Shown: positions 1 through 11,801, counted from the stretch's first letter. The stretch: 64,000 bases of DNA from Prostheceraeus crozeri (GCA_907163375.1 CAJQUW010009068.1:1-64000), one strand, 5' to 3'. Made by a program: numbers and translations. Notes: generated from the letters alone by a model not told the origin.

Positions 1-1900
1 ATTTTAAACAATAAAATAAAATTTTTTCTGGATTATAAAAAATACAATAAATTTATAAAAATACATATAAATTATAAAAATACATAAATTATAAAAAATA
101 CATAAATTATTAAAAATACATAAATTTTTAAAAATATAAATTTTTTCCTGATAAAAATAAAAATAGGAAATGACTCAAATTTGTCAAGTTTGCAATATGC
201 GTTTTTTAAATCAAAAAACACTATTATATCTCTCATATGGTAAAAACACACCATGTGCTAATGCATTTGAATCAATTACCGCCTAATTTTTATACAACCT
301 AATAATATTCAAAATCTAAAATTTTCAACTAATTGTATTCCCGAGATTATATTCAACCTATTAATAGTATTCTCTGTTTAATTATCTTCACATCAGAAGC
401 ATATCCATTTACAATGATTAAAGCTTTTTATTGTATCTTCTAGATAAAGAACATCAATTTCTTCTATTAACTTGCTCTGAATTATAATACATCCTAGGCA
501 AAATACAGTGCTAGAATAAATACACCTAGGCAATAATACTGCTAGAATAAATTCACCTAGGCCAAAATTTTAATAATTTTATTTAGACCAAATTTAATAA
601 TGTAGCACAATATTAATCCTTTGTGTTTCAAAATAATCCTCTATTGTTCCAAAATAATAATGTAGCACAAAAAATTCTTGATAAAATCAAATTGTTGAAA
701 GTAATAACACACACACAATATGGTTCGCGGATGTAATAAAACTATAACATCAAAAATTATGCACGTCCTTTAAAAATATAGCGAAAAACACGAAGAGGAA
801 AAAACAGAAAACAAAGATCAATTAACGAATCGTTATGTCGTATTGTATAATATTTTACAATCAAGGAATTACTAATCATTTATTTCTTGTAATAAGTTCT
901 ACAAGCCAATGTACAAGTTGTCAAAATACTAAACCTAAGACGAGTTTTATGATAGTAATATCAGTGTAAGGATGTTTAAAAGAAAAAAGTTAAATGTAGA
1001 GGTTGTCAAAAATTATATTAAAGAAAAATTTTCAGCGACATGTAACACTATGTCCAAAACTTATAATCAAATAATATATCCAAATAATAATTTATGTCCA
1101 AATAAAATTTTATGTCAAACTAATAATTTTTATTTGTATTATCACTAAAATGTTGTATTTCAAATAAAATAGTTGTCTTTCAACTATATTAGTTGTATTT
1201 CTACTAAATAGTTGTATTTCAACTAAAATAGTTGTATTTCAACTAAAATAATCTATTATATAATTATATTATTTTTTATAAAGAATAAAATATTCTTTTA
1301 TTAAAATATTCTTAAGCATTCCGGAAGAGAGGAGAGGTTCGTAAACATACTTCTTTTGAGTATAGGAACAAAAAGTCCGACCACATTCCGGAGGTTCTAC
1401 AGAGGTTAAAAACACTCATAAGAGTGTAAGTATGCTAGTCCGGAATTAAACAAATATATAATCCCTAAATTTTTATTTTAAAAATAATTAAATGAATAAA
1501 AGCGAAAATTTGGTAAGATTTATATTCACCGGTTTTAATTAAAAGTGATAAAAGTAATAAAGTAATATAAGTAATCTAAGTCGTCATAAATCTCTTAATG
1601 CAATAAACGAAATAATAAATAATTATATGAATAACACTGAGTTTCAAGATACACTACCCCTCAAGATCCGAATCTAAAGATATTAATAATAATGTAGATA
1701 ATCCTATATATAATACTAGATATAATAATTAATATAGATAAAATACTATAATAATATAGATAAAAATATATAATAATATAGAAAAAAATACATATACTAA
1801 AGATATTTAGAGACATACCCCTAATTCATCTCTTAATAAAAAAATACCACATCAGATCTTACACGTCTTTGGAATTTTTAAAATTTCATTGTATAAAAAT
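1..1900. other. AT-rich stretch, no gene recognised
   Basis: This segment is extremely AT-rich, with short degenerate tandem repeats near 60-140 and 1149-1251. I find no reading frame longer than low-complexity noise. A less AT-rich patch at 1317-1446 carries short inverted words: ATTCCGGA near its left end against TCCGGAAT at its right end, and CATACTT against AAGTATG inside. The composition is the same as that of the virus-like element starting near 1.9 kb, so this may be its decayed flank or missing gene block, but nothing proves it. Confidence 0.4.
1149..1251. repeat. about 20-bp tandem repeat, five degenerate units
   Basis: The unit is close to agttgtatttcaactaaaat, repeated about five times with small changes. 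Each unit has an internal near-palindrome (ttgtatttcaa). It sits in AT-rich DNA left of the virus-like element. No function is evident. Confidence 0.7.
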
Positions 1901-2089
1901 ATTGTTAGCATGTATTTTAAATTTTTTATTTATCATCTTGTTTATATGTATTGGAAATCAATGGGGTTACTTTCTAACAGAGGAACAAAAGAGAATAATT
2001 TTGTATAACAAGAAAAAAAACTTTTGAAAGGATGGAAGACTGAGGAGATAAGATTAAGGATAAAATAATATAAAAATATTAACAAGGTA

Positions 2090-2640
2090 AAATGTATCAA
2101 GAAAATTTACATTTCATTGTTTACGGTAAAACTGGAAGTGGTAAGACTACGTTTATTAAAAAATAATAAACCAATATTATAAGGATGAAACAAAAGTACA
2201 TATTTTTTGTATGCATACTTCTGATGGCCAACTTTTACAAACGTCTATAATGATAAACAATTAGATGAGTTACAAGATATGGAAAGTTTTGCTGGTTACA
2301 CCTGAAAATACATCTTTATTAATTTAGATGATGTTGCCAAGTTTATCAAAACAAAAAAATATGTCAGAAATATTTACAAAAGGAAGACATCAAAAATATT
2401 CAATAGTTGTATTAGCTCATAAAGCTTGTGATGTAGATAATAAGATTAGAGAAAACATTCAAACATTTTTTACAACTACACAAATAATGCAGCATTCTTT
2501 ATGATATTAATAAAATTATAAAATGATATGCCTTTATCATATTATACACATCATAAATATGGAATAATACGTGTTGACACATAAGTGAACATATGCAAGT
2601 ATATGATAAAGATTTAAATATATTAGTAGATACCGAACAT
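2090..2640 (+). pseudogene. packaging ATPase-like gene (first copy), broken
   Basis: The decayed frame contains a Walker A motif (GKTGSGKTT, near 2,131-2,157) followed about 80 residues later by a hydrophobic-acidic Walker B-like stretch. After that comes the GRHQKYSIVV pattern that in these elements follows Walker B and matches GRHNNCSVFY in the second ATPase at 9.7-10.4 kb. The family is the FtsK/HerA-type A32-like ATPase used by Polinton-like viruses to move DNA into capsids. It is broken by several changes. Because it is well diverged from the second ATPase it is unlikely to be a recent duplicate. Confidence 0.6.
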
Positions 2641-2699
2641 GAAATCTATAATAACTCTCAAGATTTTGATATTAGAAGTATGCCAATACAAAACATTTA

Positions 2700-3600
2700 T
2701 CAAATCAAGTTATAGAACAAATAATTCTTTTTAGAGTCTGAAGCAAAAGTACCACTAAAAATTATTCTGATACATTTTATTTTTATTTGATCATTATTTA
2801 AATGCAAAATTTGGTATACCATACCAAAAAACGATTACAAGATAATGAAACATTTAACTATTAAAAATTGCAATAAATGATGTTAGAAACGCTTTAAGAA
2901 AAGCAACACCAATAACTATCTGATGTTTAAATCTACATTTTCTGATGCCAAATCTACATTTGTTGAAGCCAAAAAACTTTTAATGATATACAACCATTAA
3001 TAAATGTGTGTCAGTGAATACTTAATAATTAAACAATTTATCATAATCAAACGAAGGTTCTAGGGCTTCGACCGATTTTGCAGATATATTAGAATTTTTC
3101 CATTATATATATTTAGAATTTTTTTCTCTAAAAAATTAAAACAAAAATTTTTTTTTTAAACAAAAACTAAACACAAATTTTTCTTTAAACATAAAAAATT
3201 GAAAACTTTTATGTGTCTTATGTGAAAAAAAATTGCAACAAAAAGAAGTTATCAATCTCATCTACAAAGTTAAATGCATTTACAAAATGTAGAACGAGTT
3301 GATGAAGGAAATATATTAAAATTAAATAGTTATAAAAAATATCTAGAAACATTGCCTACTGATATAAAAGTTAAAAAAATGTTTGATGATTATTCACATT
3401 CGGAATATAAAAATTTTTTATAGTGACGATGAAGCCGTAACAGATATAAATATTTATTTAGCGATACTGATGAATTTAACGAAATAGATGAATTTGATGA
3501 AGCCGTAACGATTATAAAATATTATATTTAATGAAACGGTTGAATCGGTTGAATATAATGAAACCGATAAAACTTTTTCTGATATTCTAACCAACTTTTA
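2700..3600. other. decayed intergenic part of the virus-like element
   Basis: No gene is recognised between the first ATPase and the polymerase. An acidic, low-complexity frame near 3,270-3,620 may belong to the polymerase N-terminus or to a separate small gene. The segment holds one copy of a short motif (agggcttcgaccg, near 3,062) that recurs near 8,624 and, changed, near 5,090. Confidence 0.35.
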
Positions 3601-3631
3601 TAATATATTTAAGAAATCTTTCAAATGTTAT

Positions 3632-6600
3632 ATGAATGTAGAAGTACTTTATACAAAAAATGGACCTGATGGAATTCCTGAAGAAATAATACAAGGACAT
3701 TTTACAAATTCGCAAGAAATTCATAATGTAAATGATATACAACCCATATTTGAATCGATGATACTTAAATTAGAAAATTGTATAATTGAAGCCCAGTTAC
3801 GTGAATCTGGTTGGAGATTTGTTAAAATACTATCTAAGAAAATAGTAATTGATAAATATAAAAATAATACTGGTGGTAGTTATGTTCCTTTACCTTTCAG
3901 TTCACCACAAATAATCAACATAAAAAATGAAGATGATTATTGTTTTCTGTGGAGTATTATAGCACATTTACATCCTGCAGAATATCATAAAGAAAGACTA
4001 AGTCATTACAATAAAGAAGAATACATAAGTGAATTTGATCTTTCTGATGGCTTAGATGAATTTCCATATGATTATAATAGGTTACTAAAGTTTCATAAAA
4101 AGAATAAAAATTTAATTGAAGTAAATGTTTTGAATTAAATGTGAATTATGTTTCTATTGGTAAAATTACTCCACTTTACTCAGATTCAAAAAAATTTTAT
4201 TTGAATAATAAAAATTTATGCCAATCAGAAATAGTATATAATGATAGAGGAAATTACATGCATCATAATATTTTTTACCAAGGAAATATAATATGTACTG
4301 AAAAATTTGAACTTGTTAAAACACTATCACCAATAATGATTAATCATAATAATTATAAAGGACGTACTGATGATTATAATTACAAATATTCATCTTTATC
4401 TTCAGAATACCAACAAAAATTAGAAAATTTAAATAAAAGTTTACAAAAATGTAAAATAGATTATCAACAACAAAAATGTTACTACAAGAATATCACCATA
4501 AATATCAAAATAAGATAGAAACAATTCAAAAATTAAATGAAGAAAATAATAAAGAATCTAAATAATGAAGAAAATGAAACCAAACAAAAATAAATGAATC
4601 TTTAAAAAATGTCTACAACAATATAAAGAACAATATGATAAAGAATATATTTATCAGCTACAAATATTAAATCAAAATTATTATCAAATACATTTAATCT
4701 TACAAAAGAAATTAATGAAACACATGAAATATATAAAGTATGAATTTGAAAATTAGAACAGTCAAAACAACCAGCACAAGCGAATATATTATATTATCAG
4801 GGTCATTTTATATTGTGTAAAGATGTTTCTATATTTACAAAAACTTCAGATAATAAAAATTTTCCTTGTCTTCAATGTATGACAAGTTTTAGAACTTTAG
4901 AAGAAATGAATAGACATTTGGAGAATTGTCAACAAAACGAAGCAGTTCAAAATACTTTTCCTAAAGATGATTATTTAGAATATAATAAATGGTATTTTAA
5001 AAATAAAGTACCCTTTACTATTTATTGTGATTTTGAAGCATATAATGTTAATATGACACAAAATCAAACGGAAAGTTCCAGGGCTTCACCCGATTCTGAA
5101 AATTATAATTCTGAAAATTATAATTCTGAAAAAGTCGCTGAAAAAGTGCGCCTGAAAAAGTTCAACTGAACAAAGTAAAGAAAATATTTATTTGAACAAA
5201 AACCATTATGTTGGGGAATGTACATTCATTCAATTATCTCTGAATTATTTAAATCAGAATATTTACAATACTATGGTGAAGACAGTTCAGAAATGTTTAC
5301 AAAGAAAGTAGAAGAATTACAAGGACGTTTTTCACAATTGCTTGAAACAAATAAACCAATGATACCATTAACGGATGAAGAAAGAAAAGAATTTTATGAT
5401 GAAATAAATTGTTATTACTGTGGAAAAGGATTTACAAATAAATATAAAACTGGCAGAGGTTAGATATATTGATAAAGTAAAAGATCATGATCATCTAAAT
5501 GGATTATATAGAGGTGCAGCACATAATTCTTGTAATCTTAATGCTAATAAATTTAAATATAACTTTGTTCCTTTATATTTCTACAATGGTTCTAAATATG
5601 ATTTCCATCTAGTAATGAAAGATTTATTTTCATCTGAAAAATTACAACAACAACAAATAAATGTACTATGTAAACAAGAAGAAGAATATTTTTCAATGCA
5701 ATTAGGTTGTATTAGAATTTTAGATGCATTTAGATTTTTTATCCTTATTCATTAGATGTTATGGGAAAACTTTGAAACCTGAACAATGTAAAATATTAAA
5801 TAAATATAATTTAAAACCTTTAAAAGGATATTTCGTATGAGTATTGCTGCGGTCACGTCGAGCATTATCATGGAGATAAACCTGTGGTTCACAGTCGAAG
5901 ATGATTTAATTCTGTGAATAAAATTATGGAAGAAGAACAACTTCTCAATAAATAATTTAAATCAACATTAAAACAATCACAATTATCTGACGAAGACTAT
6001 GTGAGAAGCTGAAAAAGAATTGGAGAGAGTTAAATTGTAAAACAATGTATGATTATACAATGAAATATCTTCAGATAGATGTATTAATACTAGCTGATCT
6101 TTTCGAAAACTTTCGTGAAATTAGAATATTACGGAATAGATCCATGTTATTGTTATTCTACACCAGGTTTAACATGGCTAGCAGGATTAAAACATATGGT
6201 GTTCAAGCCGATGGCTCTAGGACAAGTCCGTTAAACTTAAACATTATAAAGAAAATACATATGATAAATTATTATTTTTTGAATCTGGAATTAGAGGTGG
6301 AGTTTCATCAGTTTTAGGTAATAGATATGTTAAATGTTATAATAAGAAAGTAAATCCACAAGAATATGGAATAATGAAACCTTTATCTCCAGAAGAAAAA
6401 GAAAAAATATTAGAAATTTTTCGAACGAAACGAGAAGGAGTTAGAACGTGAAAAAGCAATTGATGAATTCATGAGAGAAAACTATTTGTTATATTATGAT
6501 TTTAATAGCTTATATTCTTCTTGCATGATACAAGAATTACCAACAGGTGAAATGACATGGTGTAATAATCTTGTTTATCAAAGAACATATGATGGTGAAA

Positions 6601-7690
6601 ATAATTTTGGTTATGTATATGAAGTTGATTTAGTATATCCTGATTATATAAAAGATAGCAACAAAATATTATCCTTTCTGTCCAGAAAACAAAATTCCAA
6701 TATAGAAGATTTTTCAGATTATCAAAATCTATAATTCCGAAAAAATACAGACCAACAAAAAACTTATGTTTAACACAAAGTAATAAAGGAAAGTATGTTG
6801 TTGAAGGAAGAATGCTAGATTGGTATTTAGATCATGGAATGATTCTCACAAAATACATCGAAAACTAGAGTATAGAAAATCTAGGTGGTTAAAAAATTAT
6901 ATAGAGTTCAATATAGAAAAACGTAAAATAGCTAAAAGAAATAAAGATGATTTTGGAAACGTGTTCTTCAAATTAATGAATAATGCATTTTATGGTAAGA
7001 CTTTAGAAAATGTGCGTAATAGACAAAATATTGAAATAGTTTATGATAAAGATAGGTTTCAAAATTTAACAAGGAAACATACATATAAAAGAACTACTAG
7101 ATTTAGTGATGAACTATGTGCTGTTCAATTTACGTCGAATCTAGCGTAAAACATGATAAGTTAATTTCATTGGTTTCACTATATTAGAATTAGCTAAACT
7201 ATTTATGTATAGTTTTATATATGATTATTAGCACCTGCTTATGGCAAAAACTATAAATTACACTTTACAGATACCGATTCTGTTTTCTTAGAATTAACAA
7301 TACCGTATAATTCTTCACTTGATGAAGAAATAATAAAATAAAGATATCATTCATCCTTCTGATTTATGTAAAGTAAAAGATGAATTAGAAGGAAATGAAG
7401 ATTTCATAACAGAAGCTATATTTTTAAAATCTAAATGTTATGTTATGATACAACTAATAATATTAAAACACATAAAACATTAAAAGGAATTTCAAAGGCA
7501 TCAGTGGCTAATCAAATAACATTTCAAGATTATAAAAATGCATTATTTAATAATGAAATAAAAACAGCATGTAATTATAGACTTAATTCAAAAAACATAA
7601 AATGTATTTAAAAGAAGAACATAAATTAGCATTAGATCCATTTGATGATAAAAGAAAAATTTTACCTGATGGAATAACTACTTACCTTTT
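3632..7690 (+). pseudogene. protein-primed DNA polymerase type B (first element), broken
   Basis: This matches the polymerase of Polinton/adintovirus-like elements (DNA_pol_B_2 family), which copies linear DNA from a protein primer. In order one sees: an N-terminal region with the CFLWSIIAHLHP and LSHYNKEEY patterns (near 3.9-4.0 kb) typical of these proteins; a C2H2-like finger (FPCLQCMTSF with a following His-Cys, near 4.86-4.94 kb); the exonuclease I core IYCDFEAYN (5.02 kb); a second Cys/His finger with the HDHLNG pattern (5.4-5.5 kb); a C-terminal polymerase core with YDFNSLYSSCM (near 6.5 kb, motif A), a KLMNNAFYGKTLENVR stretch (7.0 kb, motif B) and a TDTDS-type motif C (7.27 kb). The gene is broken by roughly ten changes. 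It is only distantly like the second polymerase at 19.9-25.5 kb. Confidence 0.85.
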
Positions 7691-7791
7691 AATTTTCTAA
7701 TTTCTATTTTTAAATATAAAATATAAAAATTATAAAAATATATATTATAAAATATTATAAAATATTATAATATAAAAATTATCATATAAAA

Positions 7792-8615
7792 ATGGATAAA
7801 GTTAGAGCTGATAATTTTAAAAGAATTAAAACAATTAGACGAATTAATAAACAAAGAAATATTATGAAGAAAATCATCTTCAACATAGAATGACAAAAGC
7901 TGGTATTCAATCTGATATGTTTGATAAATTAAAATAACTGAAGAAGTAAAAACTGATTATGAAAAAACTGTCGACCATTTAAAACTCTTGAAAGGAAACT
8001 TAATGAAAAACGTGTTGATATAGCGGATCCTGTACTTAAAACACTATTAGATGACTATGGTTTATTAGAGCAAACATAGATAAAAAATTACCAAAATCTA
8101 TGTTATTCGAACATTCTACTTTCTTTTAGATAAAAAATTATTTGCAAGATTTTATCTTGGTGGTAAAGAAATATTTCCACAACCTTTTCGAGGTTTAATT
8201 TTTTCACCAGATAAATCTCCTTTTAATTTAGATAGAAATTTTGTTAATCTTTTAAGAGGAGCAGATTTAAATAATTATGCTGTAGAAGATCTAATAAAAT
8301 ATAAAGCTATATTAGATAGAGTTGGTGACAGTAAAAACTCTTAGACGTTATAAACAATTAGAAAATTTATTATCAACGGGAGTTAAAGTAGGGAAAGGTT
8401 TATCTGAAAAACAGAAACAAAAAACAGAAACAGAAACAACTGTATTTTTACCAGATGATCCACAAGAATTACTAAATAGATTAAATATTTTAATATCTGC
8501 AATAAAAGAAGGACATAATTCTAGTTTCAATGAAATTCATGCTATATTGAAAAGACTGTTAGAAAAGAAGATTCTAAATGAAGAGGATTATAAAAGTATA
8601 ACCGGACATCTCTGA
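7792..8615 (+). pseudogene. conserved virus-like-element gene of unknown function, broken
   Basis: Just after the polymerase lies a decayed frame with a lysine/glutamate-rich coiled-coil-like N-terminal half, a central stretch RVDIADPVLKTLLDDYGLL, then a YLGGKEIFPQPFRG-like segment followed by YAVEDLIKYKAIL. The 3' part (8,322-8,615) is open and rich in charged residues. Proteins with this order occur in related invertebrate virus-like elements next to the polymerase and structural genes; from memory they have no assigned function. It is broken by a few changes. Confidence 0.55.
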
Positions 8616-8702
8616 TGTTTCTAAGGGCTTCGACCGTAGCTGAAATATGTTTTGTTTTTAATTTTTTCATAAAAAAATATTTATTAATTTTTTAGTTTAA
8701 AA

Positions 8703-9440
8703 ATGTGTTCAGCAGATTTAGACAAAATTAATAATCATTTAGAAAATTTGACAGAGATTTTGGGTTCATCAAAATTTAGTACGACGTTAAAAATTATAAC
8801 AACTACTTCATCACACACTTGTAATTTAGAACCCATTCTACATTTGGAACAAAATAAAAATTATCAAATTGCATTGACTAGTTTCTCTACATTTAACACT
8901 ATTCAAAACGTTATCAAAGATGTGAATGATCAATTTAGATATTCTACTGATAAAGGCAAAACATGGAAAATACTAACTTTTCTTCCTGGTTCTTACGAAG
9001 TTGAAACAATATCAAATGAAATTAAGAGACATTTAGGTATACCATTTAAAGATAAGAAACAATTACATTTTGCAGTTGAACCGGCAGTTAATAAATTTTC
9101 TCTTACTTTAGACGAAAATCATCAAGTTGATTTTAATCATGATAGATCATTGTCAAAGCTATTAGGATTTAATAAACAAACCTATAGTCAAGGTTATCAT
9201 TTAGGTGAGAAGATTCCAAAAATAACTGAAATAAATTCAATTGTTGTACATTGTGACATTATTGAAGGAGGATATATAAATGGTAAATTATCAAATTTAA
9301 TATTCAGTTTTCCAGCTTTTACTGTACCCATTGGTTATAGATTAAATGTAATTCCACAAACATTAATATATTTCCTATTACAAGAAAAACTATTAACAAC
9401 ATTGGCATTAGAATCACTGATGAAAAAGGACAAGAAATAA
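8703..9440 (+). CDS. likely capsid-associated protein of virus-like element
   Basis: An open frame of 245 residues beginning at ATG 8,703, 60-100 nt after the previous gene. It is beta-strand-like throughout: alternating hydrophobic pattern, a LTSFSTFNTIQNV segment near residues 58-71, FLPGSYEVETISNEI near 98-112, a LGF ending one repeat near 155, and VVHCDIIEGGYINGK near 179-194. I recognise this layout from hypothetical proteins of Polinton- or adintovirus-like elements of invertebrates, where a jelly-roll minor capsid or penton role is suspected. That role is inference. The last 40 or so residues do not look like the family and the frame probably does not end naturally, so the gene is likely broken near its 3' end. 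Confidence 0.6.
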   Translation: MCSADLDKINNHLENLTEILGSSKFSTTLKIITTTSSHTCNLEPILHLEQNKNYQIALTSFSTFNTIQNVIKDVNDQFRYSTDKGKTWKILTFLPGSYEVETISNEIKRHLGIPFKDKKQLHFAVEPAVNKFSLTLDENHQVDFNHDRSLSKLLGFNKQTYSQGYHLGEKIPKITEINSIVVHCDIIEGGYINGKLSNLIFSFPAFTVPIGYRLNVIPQTLIYFLLQEKLLTTLALESLMKKDKK

Positions 9441-9725
9441 ATTTTGGAGGTGAAGAGATTATGATAGATCTTTTGGTTCGGGAGGTATAAACTCCTTCGA
9501 AGCGTATAACTTTAGAGAAGTTTAATTTTTTTATCATTTTCATTATTAATCTTATTAATCTTATTATTAGAAACAAAAAATAAACTTAAATTAAAATTTT
9601 AATTTTTTTGTTTTTAAAAACACTAATTCAATAATGGATGAATTTATTACTTTAAAAATGAATGAAATGACTTTAAATAAAAAAAACTTAAATTTAATCA
9701 TCATCCAAATTTATCTAATAAAGTT
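9441..9725. other. gap between capsid-associated gene and ATPase
   Basis: AT-rich DNA containing the probable natural 3' end of the preceding gene and the possible true start of the ATPase gene (an ATG near 9,634). No separate gene is seen. Confidence 0.4.
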
Positions 9726-10439
9726 TTGTCAGTTATTTGTGGAAGATCAGGATGTGGAAAAACATATCTATTATTTAAAATTTTAACGACTCCAAATTTT
9801 TTGGATTATAACAATCTTATAATTTATACAACAACGGCAGAACAACCCGTCTATCAATTTTTAAAATATGGATTTGAAAATAATCTTACAAAAACAGCAA
9901 TTGCTTCTCTATTCGAAGAATATGAAAAATCTGAATATGAAGAAGAAATAAATTTGTGGTGTGAAGAAGCAGCAAAAAATAAACAATTAGTTGAATCCAA
10001 TAAAAATAAGCATATAAAAATACAATTAATAGATGATAGTGGTAATATGCAAGATCCTAGTAAACTAGATAAAACAATGAAACATTGTGTAATTTTTGAT
10101 GATTGTGTTAATGATAGAAATCAGTCAGTTCAGAGAAATTATTTCACAAGAGGTAGACATAATAACTGTAGTGTATTTTATTTAACACAAAGTATGTATT
10201 CATTAGATGGAAGTGTTATTAGAAAGAATGCAAATATATTTATACTATTTGAAATAAATGCAAGAAACTTAAGTGATTTGTTAAGAGATTTATGTATAAG
10301 AGATAAAGATGAATTTAAACAATCGTGTAATAATGCTTGGTCAAAAGATTATGGATTTATCACAATTAATATTGATAAAAAAATTCATGAAGAGTTATCG
10401 AACAATTGTTTACCGAGTAATAAAAATATACAAATATAA
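9726..10439 (+). CDS. FtsK/HerA-type packaging ATPase (second copy)
   Basis: An open frame of 237 residues. Walker A is CGRSGCGKTY at residues 5-14. Walker B is HCVIFDDCVND near 120-130, followed by the family-typical TRGRHNNCSVFYLTQS (about 141-156), where the Gln/Ser end acts as sensor. In Polinton-like elements this A32-like ATPase drives genome packaging into capsids at the expense of ATP. The frame opens with a non-ATG codon, so the original start probably lies up to about 90 nt upstream. The rest looks whole and is among the best preserved genes of the element. Confidence 0.8.
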   Translation: MSVICGRSGCGKTYLLFKILTTPNFLDYNNLIIYTTTAEQPVYQFLKYGFENNLTKTAIASLFEEYEKSEYEEEINLWCEEAAKNKQLVESNKNKHIKIQLIDDSGNMQDPSKLDKTMKHCVIFDDCVNDRNQSVQRNYFTRGRHNNCSVFYLTQSMYSLDGSVIRKNANIFILFEINARNLSDLLRDLCIRDKDEFKQSCNNAWSKDYGFITINIDKKIHEELSNNCLPSNKNIQI

Positions 10440-10605
10440 TGTTTTATTTATTCTTTTAAAATTATCAGCTCTAATTTTATCCATTTTTAAAATATAATAT
10501 TTGAATTTTGTGGTAACATTGGAATACAGCAAAAACATTTTACTGAACAAATTATTTTTTTATTGCTTTGTTGTCTGACATCTTTTCGTTTAAAGTTTTC
10601 TCGTT

Positions 10606-11319
10606 TTAAGTTTTGTTTAATAAAGTTTTGCTTAAATTTTCGCTTAAAGTTTTTAGCTCTTCTAAAAAAATTTTATCATTTCCTTCATTAGAAATTTTAC
10701 CATCAGTAAAAGTTTTACCATCACTAGAAATTTTGCCATCCTGTTTATTCTTATCATCAACTTTTTCTGACTGTAATTGAAATGATATTTGATTTACTTC
10801 ATTAGCTATTTGATCAAATTTTTCAATCTCATCTAACGTAATAACATTATCATCACATACTCTTTGAAAGTAGTAATGTAGTTTATCATAGACTTCTTTA
10901 ATATGTAAATGCTTAGTTTTTAATGATTTTCGTTTCTTAGTTATTAAAGATTTATCTAACATTGTAACAAGTGAAGTTGCAAAAACACCCGTACCTGTTA
11001 AAGCTGTAGCAACTACTGGAATTACTAAAACACCTGAAGATATAACAATTGTTAAAGCACCTAAACTTATTGTTAAGAATATGCCAATTCCTTGTGTTAC
11101 ATTCTTAACTTTACTCCATCTCTTTCTTAATTTTTTATAATGCTTTAATCTTAATAATAATTGAGATTCCTTATCTTTCATATAACGTACTATATCTTTG
11201 TGTTTTTCTTTATTCATTTTTTCAATGTTAATCTTTTCAATGTCCATTAAAGTAGAACTACGTTCATATGATAACGAAGGATATATTCTTGCGGTTTCTT
11301 CCACTTTTGTTTCATCCAT
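10606..11319 (-). CDS. membrane protein of virus-like element, unknown function
   Basis: 237 residues on the strand opposite to the other genes, tail-to-tail with the ATPase gene. Residues 1-85 are highly charged and helical. Residues about 78-125 form a long Gly/Ala/Val/Thr-rich hydrophobic stretch that can make two membrane helices with a short turn. Residues 125-180 are again charged and helical, and the C-terminus has degenerate repeats of KISSDGK type. Helix-membrane hairpin-helix proteins of this kind occur in related elements of invertebrates. Candidate roles are membrane remodelling, entry or egress, but none is shown by the sequence. The frame looks whole from ATG to stop. Confidence 0.6.
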   Translation of the reverse strand: MDETKVEETARIYPSLSYERSSTLMDIEKINIEKMNKEKHKDIVRYMKDKESQLLLRLKHYKKLRKRWSKVKNVTQGIGIFLTISLGALTIVISSGVLVIPVVATALTGTGVFATSLVTMLDKSLITKKRKSLKTKHLHIKEVYDKLHYYFQRVCDDNVITLDEIEKFDQIANEVNQISFQLQSEKVDDKNKQDGKISSDGKTFTDGKISNEGNDKIFLEELKTLSENLSKTLLNKT

Positions 11320-11340
11320 TTTTAAAGAAATATTTTTAGT

Positions 11341-11801
11341 CCTTAGTTTTAAAAACCTGAAAGATGGATAAAATTCATGAATTTGAAATTCTCAACTTTT
11401 ATGATTTTCGGTGTCCTGGAACGGTCATGATTTACAAGGTAAAAATTGTAATTCACAAATTTTGAGATTCTCAACTTTTATGATTTTCGGTGTCCTGGAA
11501 CGGTCATGATTTTGGGGGTGAAAATTGTAATTCTCAAATTTTAGATTTTGAAAAATTTGAAAAATGGGCATTTTTAAAAACGCCCAAATTTATGAATTTA
11601 GGTCTTCATAACCTGAAAAAGGGTTCAAATTCATGAATTTATGTCGTTTTTAAAAATGCCATTTTTTGAAAAAATGGTACTTTTTGAATGGACTAAATTC
11701 ATGTATTTAGGTCTTAATAACCTGAAAAAGGGTTCAAATTCATGAATTTAGGTCGTTTTTAAAGATACTATTTTTTGAATTTTATGGTGTCCTGGAACGG
11801 T
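11341..11801. repeat. terminal repeat array beside the virus-like element
   Basis: Two kinds of repeat alternate. The word ggtgtcctggaacggtc occurs at 11,410-11,426, 11,489-11,505 and 11,785-11,801. A unit containing cctgaaaaagggttcaaatt occurs near 11,613 and 11,720. AT-richness matches the element to the left, so I take this as its right-end repeat region. The third copy of the first word sits exactly where Tc1 sequence begins, so that word may also mark the breakpoint. Confidence 0.6.

Larger units (their letters stand above)
1900..11800. mobile_element. virus-like element, Polinton/adintovirus-like, fossil
   Basis: A block of genes in uniform, very AT-rich DNA: packaging-type ATPase, protein-primed type B DNA polymerase, a conserved unknown gene, a likely capsid-associated protein, a second ATPase and a divergent membrane protein, followed by a repeat array at 11,341-11,801. 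This gene set is that of Polinton/Maverick or adintovirus-like elements. I see no retroviral-type integrase, protease or clear major capsid gene, so the exact family is open and part may be missing or unrecognised. Three genes are open along most of their length, whereas the first ATPase, the polymerase and the gene after it carry a dozen or more breaks between them. The element is dead and moderately old. The left limit is approximate. Confidence 0.75.

Noticed and set aside
72-254. Open frame on the minus strand
   Set aside because: Phe/Ile/Tyr low complexity produced by a short AT-rich tandem repeat.
1317-1446. tRNA or structured RNA gene in the GC-richer patch
   Set aside because: Inverted words exist, but they are asymmetrically spaced and no cloverleaf or A/B box arrangement is visible.
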